NCBI RefSeq assembly: GCF_000192795.1
Contig: NW_007360631.1
Coordinates: 1-64,000 of the forward strand
Length of the DNA: 64,000 nt
Origin: Vavraia culicis subsp. floridensis
Lineage: Eukaryota; Microsporidia; Pleistophoridae
Direction of reading: 5' to 3'
The notes under the pieces are model-generated. The model was not told the DNA's origin, did not search any database, and saw only the letters and a list, made by a program, of their open reading frames with translations. The stretch's first letter is position 1, and each line of letters starts with the position of its first letter. Below are positions 1 to 12,885 of this stretch, one piece after another. Position numbers and translations under genes: made by a program.

Positions 1-227
1 CAAAGCTGAGGAAGTACCATAATATACACAGAAGAAACACGTACCGCGTTTTACAACAGTGCAATACAACAAGAAATAACGTTTCACAGAATGGGGAGTG
101 CGTTAAGCAAGGAAATGTTCAAATCACCACATCGTATTTGATCAAATTTCTCATAACCATGCACCTGAAAGAAAAAAGTACGTCTTACAGCTCCATTTAC
201 AACATGCATTGCTACTAAGCATAGGCA

Positions 228-536
228 TCACACATCCTTCAGGGCATTATACCTCTCCTCATCAAAATTTGCATTTTTGACTATCTCCTCAATTTTTTTT
301 CTGTTTAAGCCTTCCTCTTTCATGTACTTTTTCTTTACCTGCTTCCTACTCTTTTTCACAAAGAGCTTGCTGATCAAAGTGAAATCAAGGCCACAGAGTT
401 CTAATGCCTTGTAGAACAGTTGTGTCTCCTTTTGTGACCAGCGTGTTGTTTGTCTCTTTGGTTGTGGTGGAAGCGACTTTTCCTTCTTCTTGCGGAAGTT
501 CTTGTTCTGGAGGTAGTGAATGAGCTTGTTGTCCAT
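228..536 (-). CDS. BDP1: TFIIIB subunit Bdp1-like, short SANT-domain protein
   Basis: Bdp1 (TFIIIB B'') works with TBP and Brf1 to recruit RNA polymerase III to tRNA and 5S genes. The 102-residue product is basic and has one SANT/Myb-type domain at about residues 30-90, with the Bdp1-like pattern TTRWSQKET, FYKALELCG-DF, ISKLF and RKQVKKKYMKEE. Yeast Bdp1 is several hundred residues long, so this is little more than the SANT core. The open frame extends 12 nt upstream to a TTG, but I chose the ATG at 536 because it follows a CCCC run at 540-543, the start-proximal signal seen at other genes here. A further N-terminal part in another frame cannot be excluded. Family assignment is fairly secure; full length is not. 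Confidence 0.75.
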   Translation of the reverse strand: MDNKLIHYLQNKNFRKKKEKSLPPQPKRQTTRWSQKETQLFYKALELCGLDFTLISKLFVKKSRKQVKKKYMKEEGLNRKKIEEIVKNANFDEERYNALKDV

Positions 537-539
537 ATA

Positions 540-543
540 GGGG
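540..543 (-). promoter_or_regulatory. CCC-type start-proximal signal of the Bdp1 gene
   Basis: CCCC on the minus strand, three bases before the ATG at 536. It is the same kind of signal as at RPT6, SNU13 and the HEI10-like gene. Confidence 0.5.
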
Positions 544-3500
544 CACAAATCGCAACTTTTTGATCTTTGAACGAACGCATGCAGCGGTACAAGAAAATTA
601 TTGGATGTGTGATGCTGAGAAAACGAAAAATGATGATGATACTGTTGTATAAACTAATACTTTGTATTATTTTCTAATTTTGACTAAAAAATGGGGCCGT
701 CAATGTTAAATCATTTATTGGTACATAATATTACGTATTTAGATTAACTATTGAATCAATTGCTAAAGAACCAATCATTTTTTATGAAAAAAATGATGAT
801 CAATCATCATATCTTAACTCGAATCGATCTGAATACGGTTACGTTTTATTTAAATATAAGCCCATATCGTATATGTACAATTTATCCTATCAAAATTGCT
901 AAGTTAAAACGATTGGCCATCACGATTTATTCAATATCACATATTAAGAATATTTTATGATTTTTTTCGTCTTCTATTCCATGTTCAAAGAAATAATCAG
1001 TATACCACGAATTATGCTATAACAATTGCAATTTGCACAAAGTTGTGATTAAATAGGTTAGAACGATATAATTCATCTTATATACTGAGTCGATGTTATA
1101 ATATAATTATAATGACAATCATTGTAGTTCAATTTACCTCAGATAATCTTTTAAACAATTTTTTAGAGCTATTTTTCATTCTGAATGCAATGTCCTTGGG
1201 TTAAAAAGAGCGCAAGAAAACCAATAACTCGCATATGCAAAAGGTTATGCCGGTAAAAACCTGTCATTTTAGAAATGTATTTTAATACGCATATTTACCC
1301 AAACATGGCTAAATATAAATTACATGGTTCTATAACACTTAAAATGACTTGTTCAGCGTTTATTTCAAAAAGATATCTATCACTTGGGCATTTCCAACGA
1401 TTTGATGCAAAAAACTGATGGCTCTCGCACCATTTCCTATAGTGTTATAATATCTACACATTCTATATGCACAAATCAAGTATTTATAGTATAATAAACT
1501 CATGAGCAACTCATATTTTGCATCCCTTGACTACAAGCTCCATTTAGAGACTTATTAAACCCTTTCTTAGGAACCGTTGGGAGGTTAGCCAGAAACTTTG
1601 GTACTCGAATATAGGGTATAACATGTACATATTAACTAAACATGCTTCTTAATGATGCCAAAACTTATTAAATATGGTCACTTAAAATAAGCAAATGTTA
1701 ACAGAGACTTTCCGATAAGTGTAATTCTTACAATACCCTAGCAGTAGGATTACCCAACATTGCCATAATGAATCATCCAAAACGGACGTAGCGGCACGGC
1801 GCAAAGAACTTTATCTCTGAAGACAAGAAGAAAAAAGAGCAATAAAAGCTTCAGGTAATTAAAACATTAATGTTGTTCTTACAGGTACTTCTCGTTCAAC
1901 TTCATTGGCAAATTATGATAGATGAGATGATATTCTGGTACACCTTGCAGTACGGTATCTTTTTTTTAAACCACTTCCGATTGCAGTCCGCTAAATTCAT
2001 ATTGATTTATATAAAAAATTTTACCTCTGCTAAACCTGGGCAAACACCATTTATATTCATTCAATCTGCATTCACGCCATTATTTTGACATTCTATGTTG
2101 AATCAACCCCACCTATTGTGTTAATCTTGTACGCAATGAGTGTTCCATGCACCAGAACAATTCATTTCCCAACCAAAAATATTCGTCGATAAAAATAGTC
2201 CGTGACTAAAAATTAATCTTGCGCGATTGTAAGCGATTCAACAGTAGATAATTAGCAATCTGGCACCATAATTATATTCTCAATTGTTCGATTCTAGCGG
2301 TATATTCCTTTTTCGAATTGTAGCTCATTTCGACTCACCTTCTTTTTACAGAAGTTCTACCAAGATCAAGCTTTATAGGAAAGCGAAGAGGATAGATCAA
2401 ATATAATTATAAAAAAACTTGCGCATTTTCAGCCAAAGATTTTCGTATGGCGCATTGCCTAAAGTGTTCGATTATATTTTTCCTATTGTTCAAAATATTT
2501 ATCAAATTCCAACTATATATCTTTGCTGGGTTATTTACAAAAGTTTCCGGTGTGAATTGCTATCACTTAACATTTTCAGCGCTTTTGGACGGAAACATTT
2601 ACAGAAAATGAAAAAATAGTTCCTAAAACGATATGGCAATCGCGATTTAGAAATACTGTTTTTTCGATAAGGAAAATGTTTTGAAGATCATATAATTTAT
2701 TCAGGGAAATTGCATGACGTAATTAGACGAAATAGATGCCACAATAGATAAAAAAGTACCACCAAAAACGAAAATTTCATTTAGAGGATCGCCTCGATTT
2801 CTTTCTACCACAGGAGTGAAGATCCTTACATCATAGTTGCATCTCAAATATTATGTCATATTTAAAGTTGATAAGAGTTTTTAACATTCAGCTGAAATAA
2901 CCTGTCCAACGTCGTATACTATCTAAAAATTGGAAAAAATTATGAACCTGACCTATACAAATGATGAAAACACTAGCAGAGTGTCAAAGCGATGCTATTG
3001 AATTGTTAATTCTGTAGTAATCATTTTCATTGCCGTTTTCCAACATGTTTTATAGGATTTTTATAAATTCTTGAGGCCAAACTTGGAAACCCTCATTCTA
3101 TGTTCCAAAATAACAATACGTTGGCCTGTAACCTGGTTAATAATTGTTCCAGCCGGGCAGGACCGCTCCCGTAATGCGACATTCTTAAACAATCTTGCAT
3201 AAGCTGATCCACAAATAACAGCTGAAATGCATTGTTTGCTTTTGTGTACATGTCAATGGTTAATGTATTGCTTTACTGTATGATATTTCCGGTGCTTGTT
3301 TTGGGTTAGAAGTTTTATCATTTAGTTGGAGTATTTCTTTACCAAACATGTACTTCATATGATTTAATGGTGTGACTTGCGATCAGTTAGAATAGATTTC
3401 TAACAATTAATTTAATCAACTATTATCACTAACACTGCATTTTATCATACTTTTGAGGGTTGTTTTGTTAAAGAACGCCTTGTTGTACGTTAAGAGCACG

Positions 3501-5240
3501 GATGTGTTACATCTTTCCATCAAATATACGTTCATAGAAGCAAACAGCCTTTTTCTAGCAATTTCCATAATATTACAATTATTCGTGAAACTGTACACTT
3601 TTGCAAGTATTTCTTCAATTGGTCACCGAATGATGGTAGAAGAAACGACTAAATCATAAAAATAAAAACTCGGCCAAAATTATCAATTTTTTCGCCATAA
3701 TACGTAAATACTAATAATTAATCAAAATAGGAGGATAGTTTTTGGCATGAAGTGTAACACCATGTTACCATTGGATTTAACACAGCAAACAAAATTTATT
3801 CGAATGCTACTCTGCTGTTAAGGATAAATTCAGGATTAAATTGTTAAACCTAATTTCGAATAAAAGACTTTTAATATACAGTAGCAGTACCTGCAAGAAT
3901 TTATCGAGCATTTTATTCCCGGTTATACAAATAAAATAACACGGTGGTGTCTCAATGACTTTGCTTTGTTATTGTTGTAATGATATCAAAGCTGTTGTCC
4001 AAAAAATTGTTTATTAATTAATTTAACAGCATTAGTTTTAATCATGGTTTTATTCTAGCCGGAGATGAACATTAAATCATCAATTTGTTTGCATCCTAGT
4101 AGCACACCGAAACAAAACATGTGATATTCAGCTGGTCATTCAAGCTCGTTGGTTCTTTGCGATCACATTTATATATTTTTATCGCATTTCTATGTGCTAA
4201 TGTTTGTGCTTTGGAGCTGTTCCACTTTTATTTTGCAGTCAAGAGAAGTCGGTTCAGAAATGTTAGAAGAGCTGTGATCATGTTCATACGCCCTGATTGA
4301 TAGTATTACCCATTTTATAAAATACTAAATTGACCTTTTTGGTGTTCTTTCCATTCTGCAATGAAAGTTAGAAACTCGAGTTAAGCCAAATGAGAAGTAC
4401 TGTCATGTATTTGCTGGTTTGCAATTAATACAAATTGCCTAAGTGCAGGTCTAATTTGAAGAAATCTCAAAAAACCGAAACAAGTTGCTAGGGCTGCAGA
4501 ACACACCGTATTGATTTTGCGGTCACGACTTGGTATCTAAGAAGGAGTGTCTGCGAAATTGTCACATTTATAGTATTTATACTCCGATACCATGTGTTGA
4601 AGTTAAGAAGGAGATGTACAAATCACCTTGGTTCTGCTCATTTTTCCCTTTATGTACCATTATAAATTAAGAACTGATATTTAGACATTCAGATGCAACC
4701 TGCTGTTCCATATGTATTCACCGTCAACAATTCGCATCATATGTCCTTTGAAGCTGTTTTCCTCTCAATATGTACAGGCTAAATTATTTTAAATCAATAC
4801 CATCCAACTCTCGGAATATGTTGGTCGTAATTGACACAACATTATCAGCATCAAATTGTTTTTACCGCACTGTCTTTCTTTTATTTTCCCGAATTAGTTC
4901 AAATTAAATAATTAAGGTAAATGAAAGATAAATGAAAATTTAAAGACTTTAAAGTATTTTATTATTTGTGTATCTATTCGGAACTTGCCGCCAAGCATTG
5001 GCATATCAGAAAGCGAGTGCATGCCACCACTGCATTCAGTACAACGCGTCGATATTGGTCGCTATATTTTGATTGCTCATTAAAAAATCATTTTGCACAT
5101 ATTAAATCGCAAAACACTCAGCTTTCGACTTTCCACGTGCACATGATCGCAGGCAGTTTACATCTTCTAAAGCATTCTTCTACTGCTTTAAATCCAATTA
5201 TACGCTTTACGACATGCATGCCTTATAGGTATTCGATTCT
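544..5240. other. long AT-rich intergenic region
   Basis: No convincing gene in about 4.7 kb. Open frames here are short (up to about 110 codons), mostly lack an ATG, and have the Asn/Ile/Lys/Phe-rich composition expected of AT-rich non-coding DNA. The last 250 bases, just 3' of the 236-residue ORF, hold short coding-like pieces on the minus strand in shifted frames, which may be remains of a longer version of that gene. Confidence 0.5.
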
Positions 5241-5951
5241 TCAATTACAAAGCATGACCATCCACCATCCAAACTCTTTTTCGCTCACTATAAAATCGTA
5301 ATCGACATTGTTGCAGAAGTGGCACTCTAATGCACTTCTCTCTTCTATTCTCATCCACGATTCGACCCTACACACCTTATCGTTCCATATTTTTTTAGCG
5401 ATACAACATCCGATAAAAAAGAAATTCATAAAATTGTTGTACATCCCCGTGTGGTATGAGTGCCTTCTTATGTAAATTGTTGCAATTACCAGCACAAATG
5501 GCGTGAACTGAAAAAATATCTGGGGCGGTGATGTGAATAGCTTTGTGAGGATGCGGTGCTGGAGCGAGGTATTTGTCAATGTGAAGAAGGTATATGGCAA
5601 GTTCAGCTTGGTTGATGAGTTCTTAAATGCACTGTTGGTGACGTTAAACGGTATATAGCTCTTGTCGTGGCTCCTAACATATCCCGGACAGTTACTTATC
5701 CTTGGTACCCTATAAACACCTTCATTCCTGCCATAACAGCCACTTTTCTTGGTTTTGCTGCGCATTTCATAATTATTAGATGCAAAGAAGCCGGCCATAG
5801 CGTGAAAGTTACTGCCGTGTTCATTCTCGCCATAAACCCTGTTACTGCTGCATTCCCTATGGTAGTATCCCATGTATCTGCTGTCGCCGTACCTTTCGCC
5901 CATTTTTATAAAGCTCTTCCTCCTCATCACTTCGCTTTCCTTTCTCATCAT
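5241..5951 (-). CDS. hypothetical membrane protein, possibly degenerate
   Basis: A 236-residue ORF starting at ATG; a second ATG follows at once and more at residues 9 and 17. Residues 1-100 are rich in Tyr, Arg, Gly, Asn and Ser (RYGDSRYMGYYHRE). Hydrophobic stretches lie at about 147-162 (FFQFTPFVLVIATIYI) and 174-186 (FMNFFFIGCCIA). A Tyr/Gly-rich N terminus followed by a membrane segment resembles the 332-residue protein at 15314-16312, so a diverged or decaying paralogue is possible; this is inference. An AT-rich TATA-like tract lies about 27 nt upstream. I recognise no family. The length of the ORF in this AT-rich region supports a real gene, but codon content is mixed. Confidence 0.4.
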   Translation of the reverse strand: MMRKESEVMRRKSFIKMGERYGDSRYMGYYHRECSSNRVYGENEHGSNFHAMAGFFASNNYEMRSKTKKSGCYGRNEGVYRVPRISNCPGYVRSHDKSYIPFNVTNSAFKNSSTKLNLPYTFFTLTNTSLQHRILTKLFTSPPQIFFQFTPFVLVIATIYIRRHSYHTGMYNNFMNFFFIGCCIAKKIWNDKVCRVESWMRIEERSALECHFCNNVDYDFIVSEKEFGWWMVMLCN

Positions 5952-8592
5952 TTATATTTTATCACTTCTAAAATATTATCTAGATAAGGAAAAAGTCATT
6001 GGTTATTCATCTTTGATGATTTTTCAAATTTAGTATTGTTAGTGTTGTATCATTTGATGTATCATTAAGGAATGTTTTAAATACTAATATGGCAAATGAC
6101 AGAATTTATCTCCTTTAATAAGCGACATATTTATTACACCATGTTATAAATAGAAACGTTACAAAAATATGAAATTATGTCGCTAATGAATGCGTGTTAT
6201 CGAGTGATGTACGCTTTACTTCCGGAAAATTTCTTTCAATTGTAATTCATAACCCTCTTTTTCTGCTTAAATTTTTCCTTTTCCCATATAATTGACGCTA
6301 ACAAATGATTTTTATTTGATTGAACAAAGTGACGTGCCGGTGTCTGAAAGGGGAATGAATAGCGCAATATGCAATTGTACGCTATCATTTTCGACTTGAT
6401 AGCACCACTCAAACATTTTAACAGCCACACAAATACCCGTGAATGGAGCTCATCAAGCAAATACCAATTAACTAAATTCATTTTCATTCATTATTTATTA
6501 TTGGTAATATTGTGATTGTCATACGTTCTTGACCATTACTTAAAACGATTGATGACGGACGCGAGCGTAAAATTAAATTGAAAACCATTTTGTTGTGATG
6601 GTTTATAGATTGGTGAAACATTGCGTAAAATAAATAAAAAATGATGTGATTGGTTCTGTAATGCTGATTATCCGTCAATTACTGTGGCATGTTATATTAT
6701 TTGTGTTTTTGGGCGTGTTCTAGACTACGCACTTGTTATGTCCCTTTTAGGTGCTTCGTTTGTTTGGACTAGTACCGCTTCGCCAAACTGTACATCGTTA
6801 GAATTGTACCAATTTATTTCGAACAACTGATGAAAATTAGTGGTGATGGAGAAATATTAAAAGGCACGTCATATTTTACTATTTGGTCAACCTGCCATTT
6901 GTTATAAGTGCAAAAAAGGTGGTTATTGCCGGTAAACTCAAACTGAAATATTGCACAACCAAAGCATGGCACATTCCAAGACTTTCTGCGTTGGCAGCGT
7001 TGGCAAATAGCTATCTTGACACGTTGATTTGTGTATGAACAGCATATTATTGTGAACGAGGTTTGTAAAGTTATTGAAGGTATATAACCTAGTAAACAGC
7101 TTCGATGGCTGTGTAAAACGTAAATACATCAAACAAAATCTAACCACTTCCAAAGAAACATTCTCTGCCATTCTACAGATAACTTAACTATACGTAGACC
7201 TGCAGAATATTTTATTGGTCACAAATATTACTTTTAAGGACAAGAGTAATTTATTCTCTATAAGGGTATTACGTAGAGAAATTATTTTTAATAAATCGAT
7301 GAAATTGCGTTTTCTTTGGCCATACACAGTGTCATACATTAAGATATTTGTTCAAATGAAATTATACGTAACCGTACTAGTTGTTTACACGTAATTGGAA
7401 GGGAACATATCACTTACCAATCAAATACGTTTCGTTTCAAAATTCTGATACGTTTTGCGTTAGGTTTGTATTGCGTTAAAGCAGCGCGTTTCATTATTAA
7501 GGTTGATGGTGTGGCACTAAGTTCGTGCCTGATTGTCACAGATGTTACCTTTGTTTCATTGCTATCGCAAGTTGCGTCTGCTCAATAAACCGCCGCAAAT
7601 ATTTTTCTAAAAATTTATTTCGTTAAGGAAACATTACTAAAAGCGAACTATACATACAAAGTTTTTAAGAGAACAAGGATGAGTTAGAACCTGTCAACAC
7701 AGCAGAACTAACCACGTTGTCCTCTGTGAAGTAACTATTGCAATTTATTACATAGTACGGTAGAATGCACTTCGAGTCCTGCAAATATTGATAGCCCTTG
7801 TCTCAGGTTATAGGAAGGTGCTGCTGAGTTTTGCAGCAATAGGTGGTTATATGTGATGGTACATCATTTTGAGCACTACTTACAATTTGATGAGTTTATA
7901 CCATCATTTAACACCCATATGGTAATACTGTATGCTGAAAAGAGAGCTCGATTAAAAATATCAAATTAAAAATAGCTCAAATATTGTTTTTGAACTGCAA
8001 CTTAGCAGTGCAAATAACTCGGTGTAGAACAAAATTGTAAATTTTATACTAAGTAACCCTCAAACCACCATTTATGTATTTAAGATCATGGTAATCACTC
8101 AGTAGGTAGTTGAATAACAATAATTACAAATATGCTATGAAAAGCATTATAACAATACGTTTTATCACCAGAGAACTGAACAGTCGGGGAACCTAGTGCA
8201 CATTACTATCGCAAAAGAAGGTCGTGCTGCAATCGCTGCGGTGATTTTAACATGCAGAGCATGATTTAGGTAACATTCCTTCCAAGAGGTCTATCAGTCT
8301 GAAAGCACCTTTGGTCTTTTCAGTTGTACCGTTATCAGCAAGAACTGCTTATTGAGCTCTGATTTATCGCTGTTCGTGTTCAAAAATTGTTTTGTTTGAT
8401 TCTAAGACAAAGAAGTAATCGACTTAAAATATTATAACGGTTATGGCTGCGTTTATCTGTCACAATATTACAATTCATGTCGATTTTGAACAAAATACCT
8501 TTATAAACCGCAACTTAAAACGCTTGGTCGTTTATATGGCTTTCCGATTCGATTTATATCACTAAATACGTTTAGGCCCGCACTGTTCAGAA

Positions 8593-8775
8593 ATGGAAAA
8601 AAATGTGTTAATTATGAGGCACGCTGTTCTAGAAGAAAGTGAAAAGACCCGAAAAATATGTTCGTATTGCAGTGGTCTGATGTCCAGGATCGGTCAATTA
8701 AACAGTGGACTAAATGAGATTTGTTATAATCAATTCAGTGATGAACAACGGAGATACCGCGTTTTTTGGGACTAA
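8593..8775 (+). CDS. possible small protein, 60 residues
   Basis: Starts at ATG, has a charged, non-repetitive composition with a CSYC pair near the middle, and has CCC about 17 nt upstream (GGCCCGC). Nothing else supports it and no family is recognised. It may be a chance ORF. Confidence 0.2.
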   Translation: MEKNVLIMRHAVLEESEKTRKICSYCSGLMSRIGQLNSGLNEICYNQFSDEQRRYRVFWD

Positions 8776-9790
8776 GTTATGAACTGAACAATTGGTTGTC
8801 ACGTAGGGTGGAGGAGGTTAAAGATGAAATATGAGAAAGCTATTTTTTATGGATGTTTTGTTGAACGCATTTAACGGAGCTACATGGCCTCTTTGTGTTA
8901 TAAGTGCCTATTTGATGTGTTGAAAAGCGGCAACACCAATCGGCAGCAACAGATGTTGAATTGCAAAATAAATAGGAATACCGTGTCATTTACACATCAG
9001 AAACTGGCTTGGAACGAGGAATATTAGCAACTAACAGTAATTGGTGTTTCCTTAGAAAGGTCCTATGAGCTGTCTTGCAAGTCAAGGAGGAGATTGTAGG
9101 AAATAAACGTACATTAGCCCCAAGGGCAAAAGAATTGTCTGGAATAGGCCAAAAAAAGCATAATTGATGGAACCGGTGCGCAAAAAAGTGTTAAATAAAG
9201 TTGCTAGAGACGAAGCTATTTTGATACTTCATTATAAACCGTGGTGGATACTTTATGTGGTGGTGTATCACCTTAAAGATTCGATTAGCACTGTAAATTT
9301 TTTAATATCCGTTCATTTGCACAATCATTTACCTCCATTGTTCCGCCAAAGTATTCATTCTATTTCTTTCTGGGATTTGCTCATTTTCTACGGTGCATTT
9401 ACCATCTAAAATTAATCACGCTATTTCCGTTTATAGAACAGATCAGAATAAAGTTTGGTTGTAAATCAAGAATAAAATCTTCTTTCTCACAAGTTTTCAT
9501 TTATATATGTTTCTAGCCATTCTTTATACTGTGCATTTTTCACCAGAAGTAAAAAGTAAGTTGTTCAAAAAAGTTGTGCCATCATACACAGTTTATAAAA
9601 TGAAATAGGACTCGTCTCAGAGGAAACAAATCAAACAATGGCATCAACCTTGTATTTCGTACCATAACAAATGATAATTTATTCTTATTGAACCAACTAA
9701 CCAGCTCTCATTTTGTCTTTCTATTTATACTGAAAGTTGGTAAGATAATAAGAAAATACGTGCATTAGGAATTTGGCCCATGTGTCAGGA

Positions 9791-9880
9791 GACCGTGGCC
9801 ACAGCCAATCCCTACTGACTAGAAAGGTGTTTGTTCAGTTGATGCGATGTGATAAATAAATGTATTTTACATGGAAAACG
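9791..9880. repeat. dispersed repeat, copy A
   Basis: Aligns almost without gaps with 24741-24835. Shared blocks include GTGGCCAC, AGAAAGG, GATGC, TGTG and ATAAATAAA. The copies have diverged to roughly 60-70% identity by eye. No ORF is shared. It could be a relic of a mobile element or a structured RNA. Confidence 0.5.
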
Positions 9881-12265
9881 AAAGTTTCGAGTGCAAGTAC
9901 GGCATTTTCATAGATTGCCAACTTTGATGAAAAGATTCTTGCTATTATTAAAAATAGACTTTAAAGTTTGACAACAGGACTGATATTAACATATCCATGG
10001 TTAATAACTCGTATTCAAATTTTTACCTCTTATTCTACACCAAGCACTTTCCTCAAACAACGATAATAAATTCGCAAATTTCCGCTACATGCATCCAATT
10101 CTACGTATTAATCGAAATATAAGTTACCTTGATAAATGTACGATGTTTTCCTGCGGAGAACATTCTCAAAGCATATATTCAGATCAAACAACAAGGTGTG
10201 GATTAAAATCGGAGTGGATTTGAGACGATACTGGATCTATTTGTAACTTTCAGCACTACCATGGAATTGGCGGCAGTTTAAAAAAAGTTTTACATTTTTA
10301 GAATAAAAATGAAGACTATGGCACAGAGTACACCGGAATAAATACCACAAAAAGCACCGCAATAGTTAATAATTTGCGGAAGATAACGTTCGAATTTGTT
10401 GTACATACGAAGTGCGGAGGTTTTACAGGAAATCGGGTATTGCAAATTTGAAAGGTAAACCTGCTTTTGATGCGGAGATGGGGTGCTATCTCGTCAACAG
10501 AAGGACAAACGGAATGTTAAAAAGATATCCACTGCAATAATACTGGCACTACCGGAACAAGAACAACCCAATCGCAGGCTCGTAAGCCCAGGCACAGGCA
10601 ACATAATTAACACCAAAACACGCTGACCAATACTCGTCATAACAATTGTTTTTATGTAACTTGGTCAAACAAGCGAAAAACATTTCCATTCTTCACACAA
10701 ACTGCACGATCTTTGATTCATTTACTATGCACAACGAGCACGGTTCATGCACCGATCTAGCTTATCTGAAATTTGCACGATTACTGGGGAGAAATTATTT
10801 GCTCTCAGTACTTTACATAACGATTCTCATAATTGTGCCATTAAAGGTTCGATAACAGTTTGATGGCCACTTTGCCAACTTTCTCGTGACATTACAGCAC
10901 ATATCGGGACAGACACATAACTAAGGTACAAGAACAGCATTCGCAAAACTGAATGAGAACACTGCTCTCTTGTATATCTCTCTCATCGAAATACATAATA
11001 TCTGCTCAAAATGAATAAAAAGTGACTAAAAATGGATCATTTCTTTGTTGAAAAAAAACCATTTAGCCTTTCTAAGCAATTTAAATATTTTTATCTCGTA
11101 CTTTTGTGTAGAACAGAGAGACAATCCTTCCTTTCTGAAGCATACTAAACCAATTTTTGTATAAAAATATGTGCAAGTGCGATTTTTAGCTGCTGTTGGC
11201 TGTTTGTTTCTTGCCCAAAGGCGCTAAACATGCATATACAACAACCAAAACAATAATTTAGAAAAAAGAAAGAGTTTTTACGGATTTACAATGAGTTTTT
11301 CTGTTCTATAAACAGAAATAGCGTAGCTAACGTAATTTCTTGCCAAAATAAACTATGTATCACATGGCCACCTGTTCACCGTACTTAAAGGGCAAATACA
11401 AAAAAATTTGTGAGTAAATGACAATTTTCTGCAAAACTAGCACCTCAAAACATACGCTCATCGTTAGCAAGGTTAACAGTCGAGTAAAATGATTATTCGC
11501 TTTAAGCTCCTTTATCTGCGCAAGTACTAGGAATTAGAGTCGTATTAAGTCTGCACTGCTCTGCTCGTGAGTGAGTGTGAAAAACTAAAAATATTTACTT
11601 CAAAGAACCGCCACACAAGCAAACGACCCGGTGGATGACTAAAACAAAATTTTATGGAACAAACGATTCCTTGCATGGAGGTATTGTGCCAAAAGTAGGA
11701 AAGCGGCATAATCACATAACATCCCTATCACGAATTGATTGACATACTATCCGGTTCGCAGCCTAAGTTAATTTCCTGTGATCGAAGGTTTTCCATCAAA
11801 GTCGTAGCAGAAAACGGAAAATATGTTTAAAACAAGGAAGATTCGAATAGAATTAAGCCTATACACTCGCAATTTAGAAATCTGCCTGAACAAGTCATAA
11901 TAAGAAATCCATTCGAGGGCCCAGACTCTGCCAGCCGAGCCAAGCAAACCAACCGATTGTTGTAGCGTATGCTCTGGTATGTAACGACGCTATACAAAAG
12001 TTGTGTTGCTCGATCATTGTGCATTAAAAGGGTTTATGTGCCTGAAATTAAACCGTTTTGTCTTCTTTAATCTTAGAGTCGCCGTATGCGTAGACTGCAA
12101 TTTGCGAGGTAAACGAATGAGTACATGCTAAAAATGCTTTTTTCATACTAAATTGAGTAAAACACATGGAAGCTTCCTATCAGTGATAAGGTACTCGTTT
12201 CGCTGTCAGCCGTGATGTTTTGTTCCTCGTGGTCACTGATAGCTACAAGCAGAGTATTTAAGCCG

Positions 12266-12655
12266 TCAAATCGCCAACACTTTCACTTTCCATATCAAAA
12301 TTACGTTACCACTTTGAATCCAATCCATGCATTGTCCAATTAAATGTGCCAGATTTACTTCCAAAAATAAACGTAACGCCATCTCATTAAATTTAAACAA
12401 AAAAAAATTACTAAGACTCAACATTGAATATTTTTGTAAAAGACGTTGGCCATAAATGTCCATCAACACTGTGATCAGTGATATGAGCTGTCCAATTGTA
12501 ATTGTCAAATGAGCCATAAAAAGCAAATTGTCGCAAAAAAGGCGGATTTCATTTCCATTTGGTTCGTTTTCCGAGGATATTATAACGATAAACAGGTGCG
12601 AAATACCGAATTTAATGATTAAAAACGTATTTACGACGTTTTCACGCTCCAACAT
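12266..12655 (-). CDS. hypothetical small multi-pass membrane protein
   Basis: A 129-residue ORF with an ATG start and several hydrophobic stretches (for example TFLIIKFGISHLFIVIIS and FMAHLTITIGQLISLITVLM), which would fit 3-4 membrane segments. It lies divergently about 230 bases from the secreted gene at 12886. No TATA or CCC signal is evident upstream. The hydrophobic, AT-driven composition means it could be a chance ORF. No family recognised. Confidence 0.3.
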   Translation of the reverse strand: MLERENVVNTFLIIKFGISHLFIVIISSENEPNGNEIRLFCDNLLFMAHLTITIGQLISLITVLMDIYGQRLLQKYSMLSLSNFFLFKFNEMALRLFLEVNLAHLIGQCMDWIQSGNVILIWKVKVLAI

Positions 12656-12858
12656 TCGCTAAAAGCATCTTTTTGCAATACAAAAACAGTCGCACAAAGA
12701 GCAAATGCTATATCATGTGGTGCTATGGCGTGTCAACCCGTGTTTCCGGAAGATATACGGCAACCACGCGATCGATTGTATCGTATTACGCACTTTTATC
12801 AATCAGTAAAAAATTTCCTTTATCGGTTTTAAATAAAAAATGAAAGCCGGAATAAAGG

Positions 12859-12868
12859 TATAAAAAAG
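12859..12868 (+). promoter_or_regulatory. TATA box of the secreted gene at 12886
   Basis: TATAAAAAAG; first T is 27 nt before the A of ATG. The same spacing occurs at 20637, 29779 and 32242. Confidence 0.55.
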
Positions 12869-12885
12869 AAGAAGATAACAAAATT

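Larger units (their letters stand above)
5952..12265. other. long AT-rich intergenic region
   Basis: About 6.3 kb with no recognisable gene. It contains one copy of a dispersed repeat (9791-9880) and scattered short ORFs. The best of those is at 8593-8775. No tRNA or rRNA could be recognised by eye. Confidence 0.5.
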
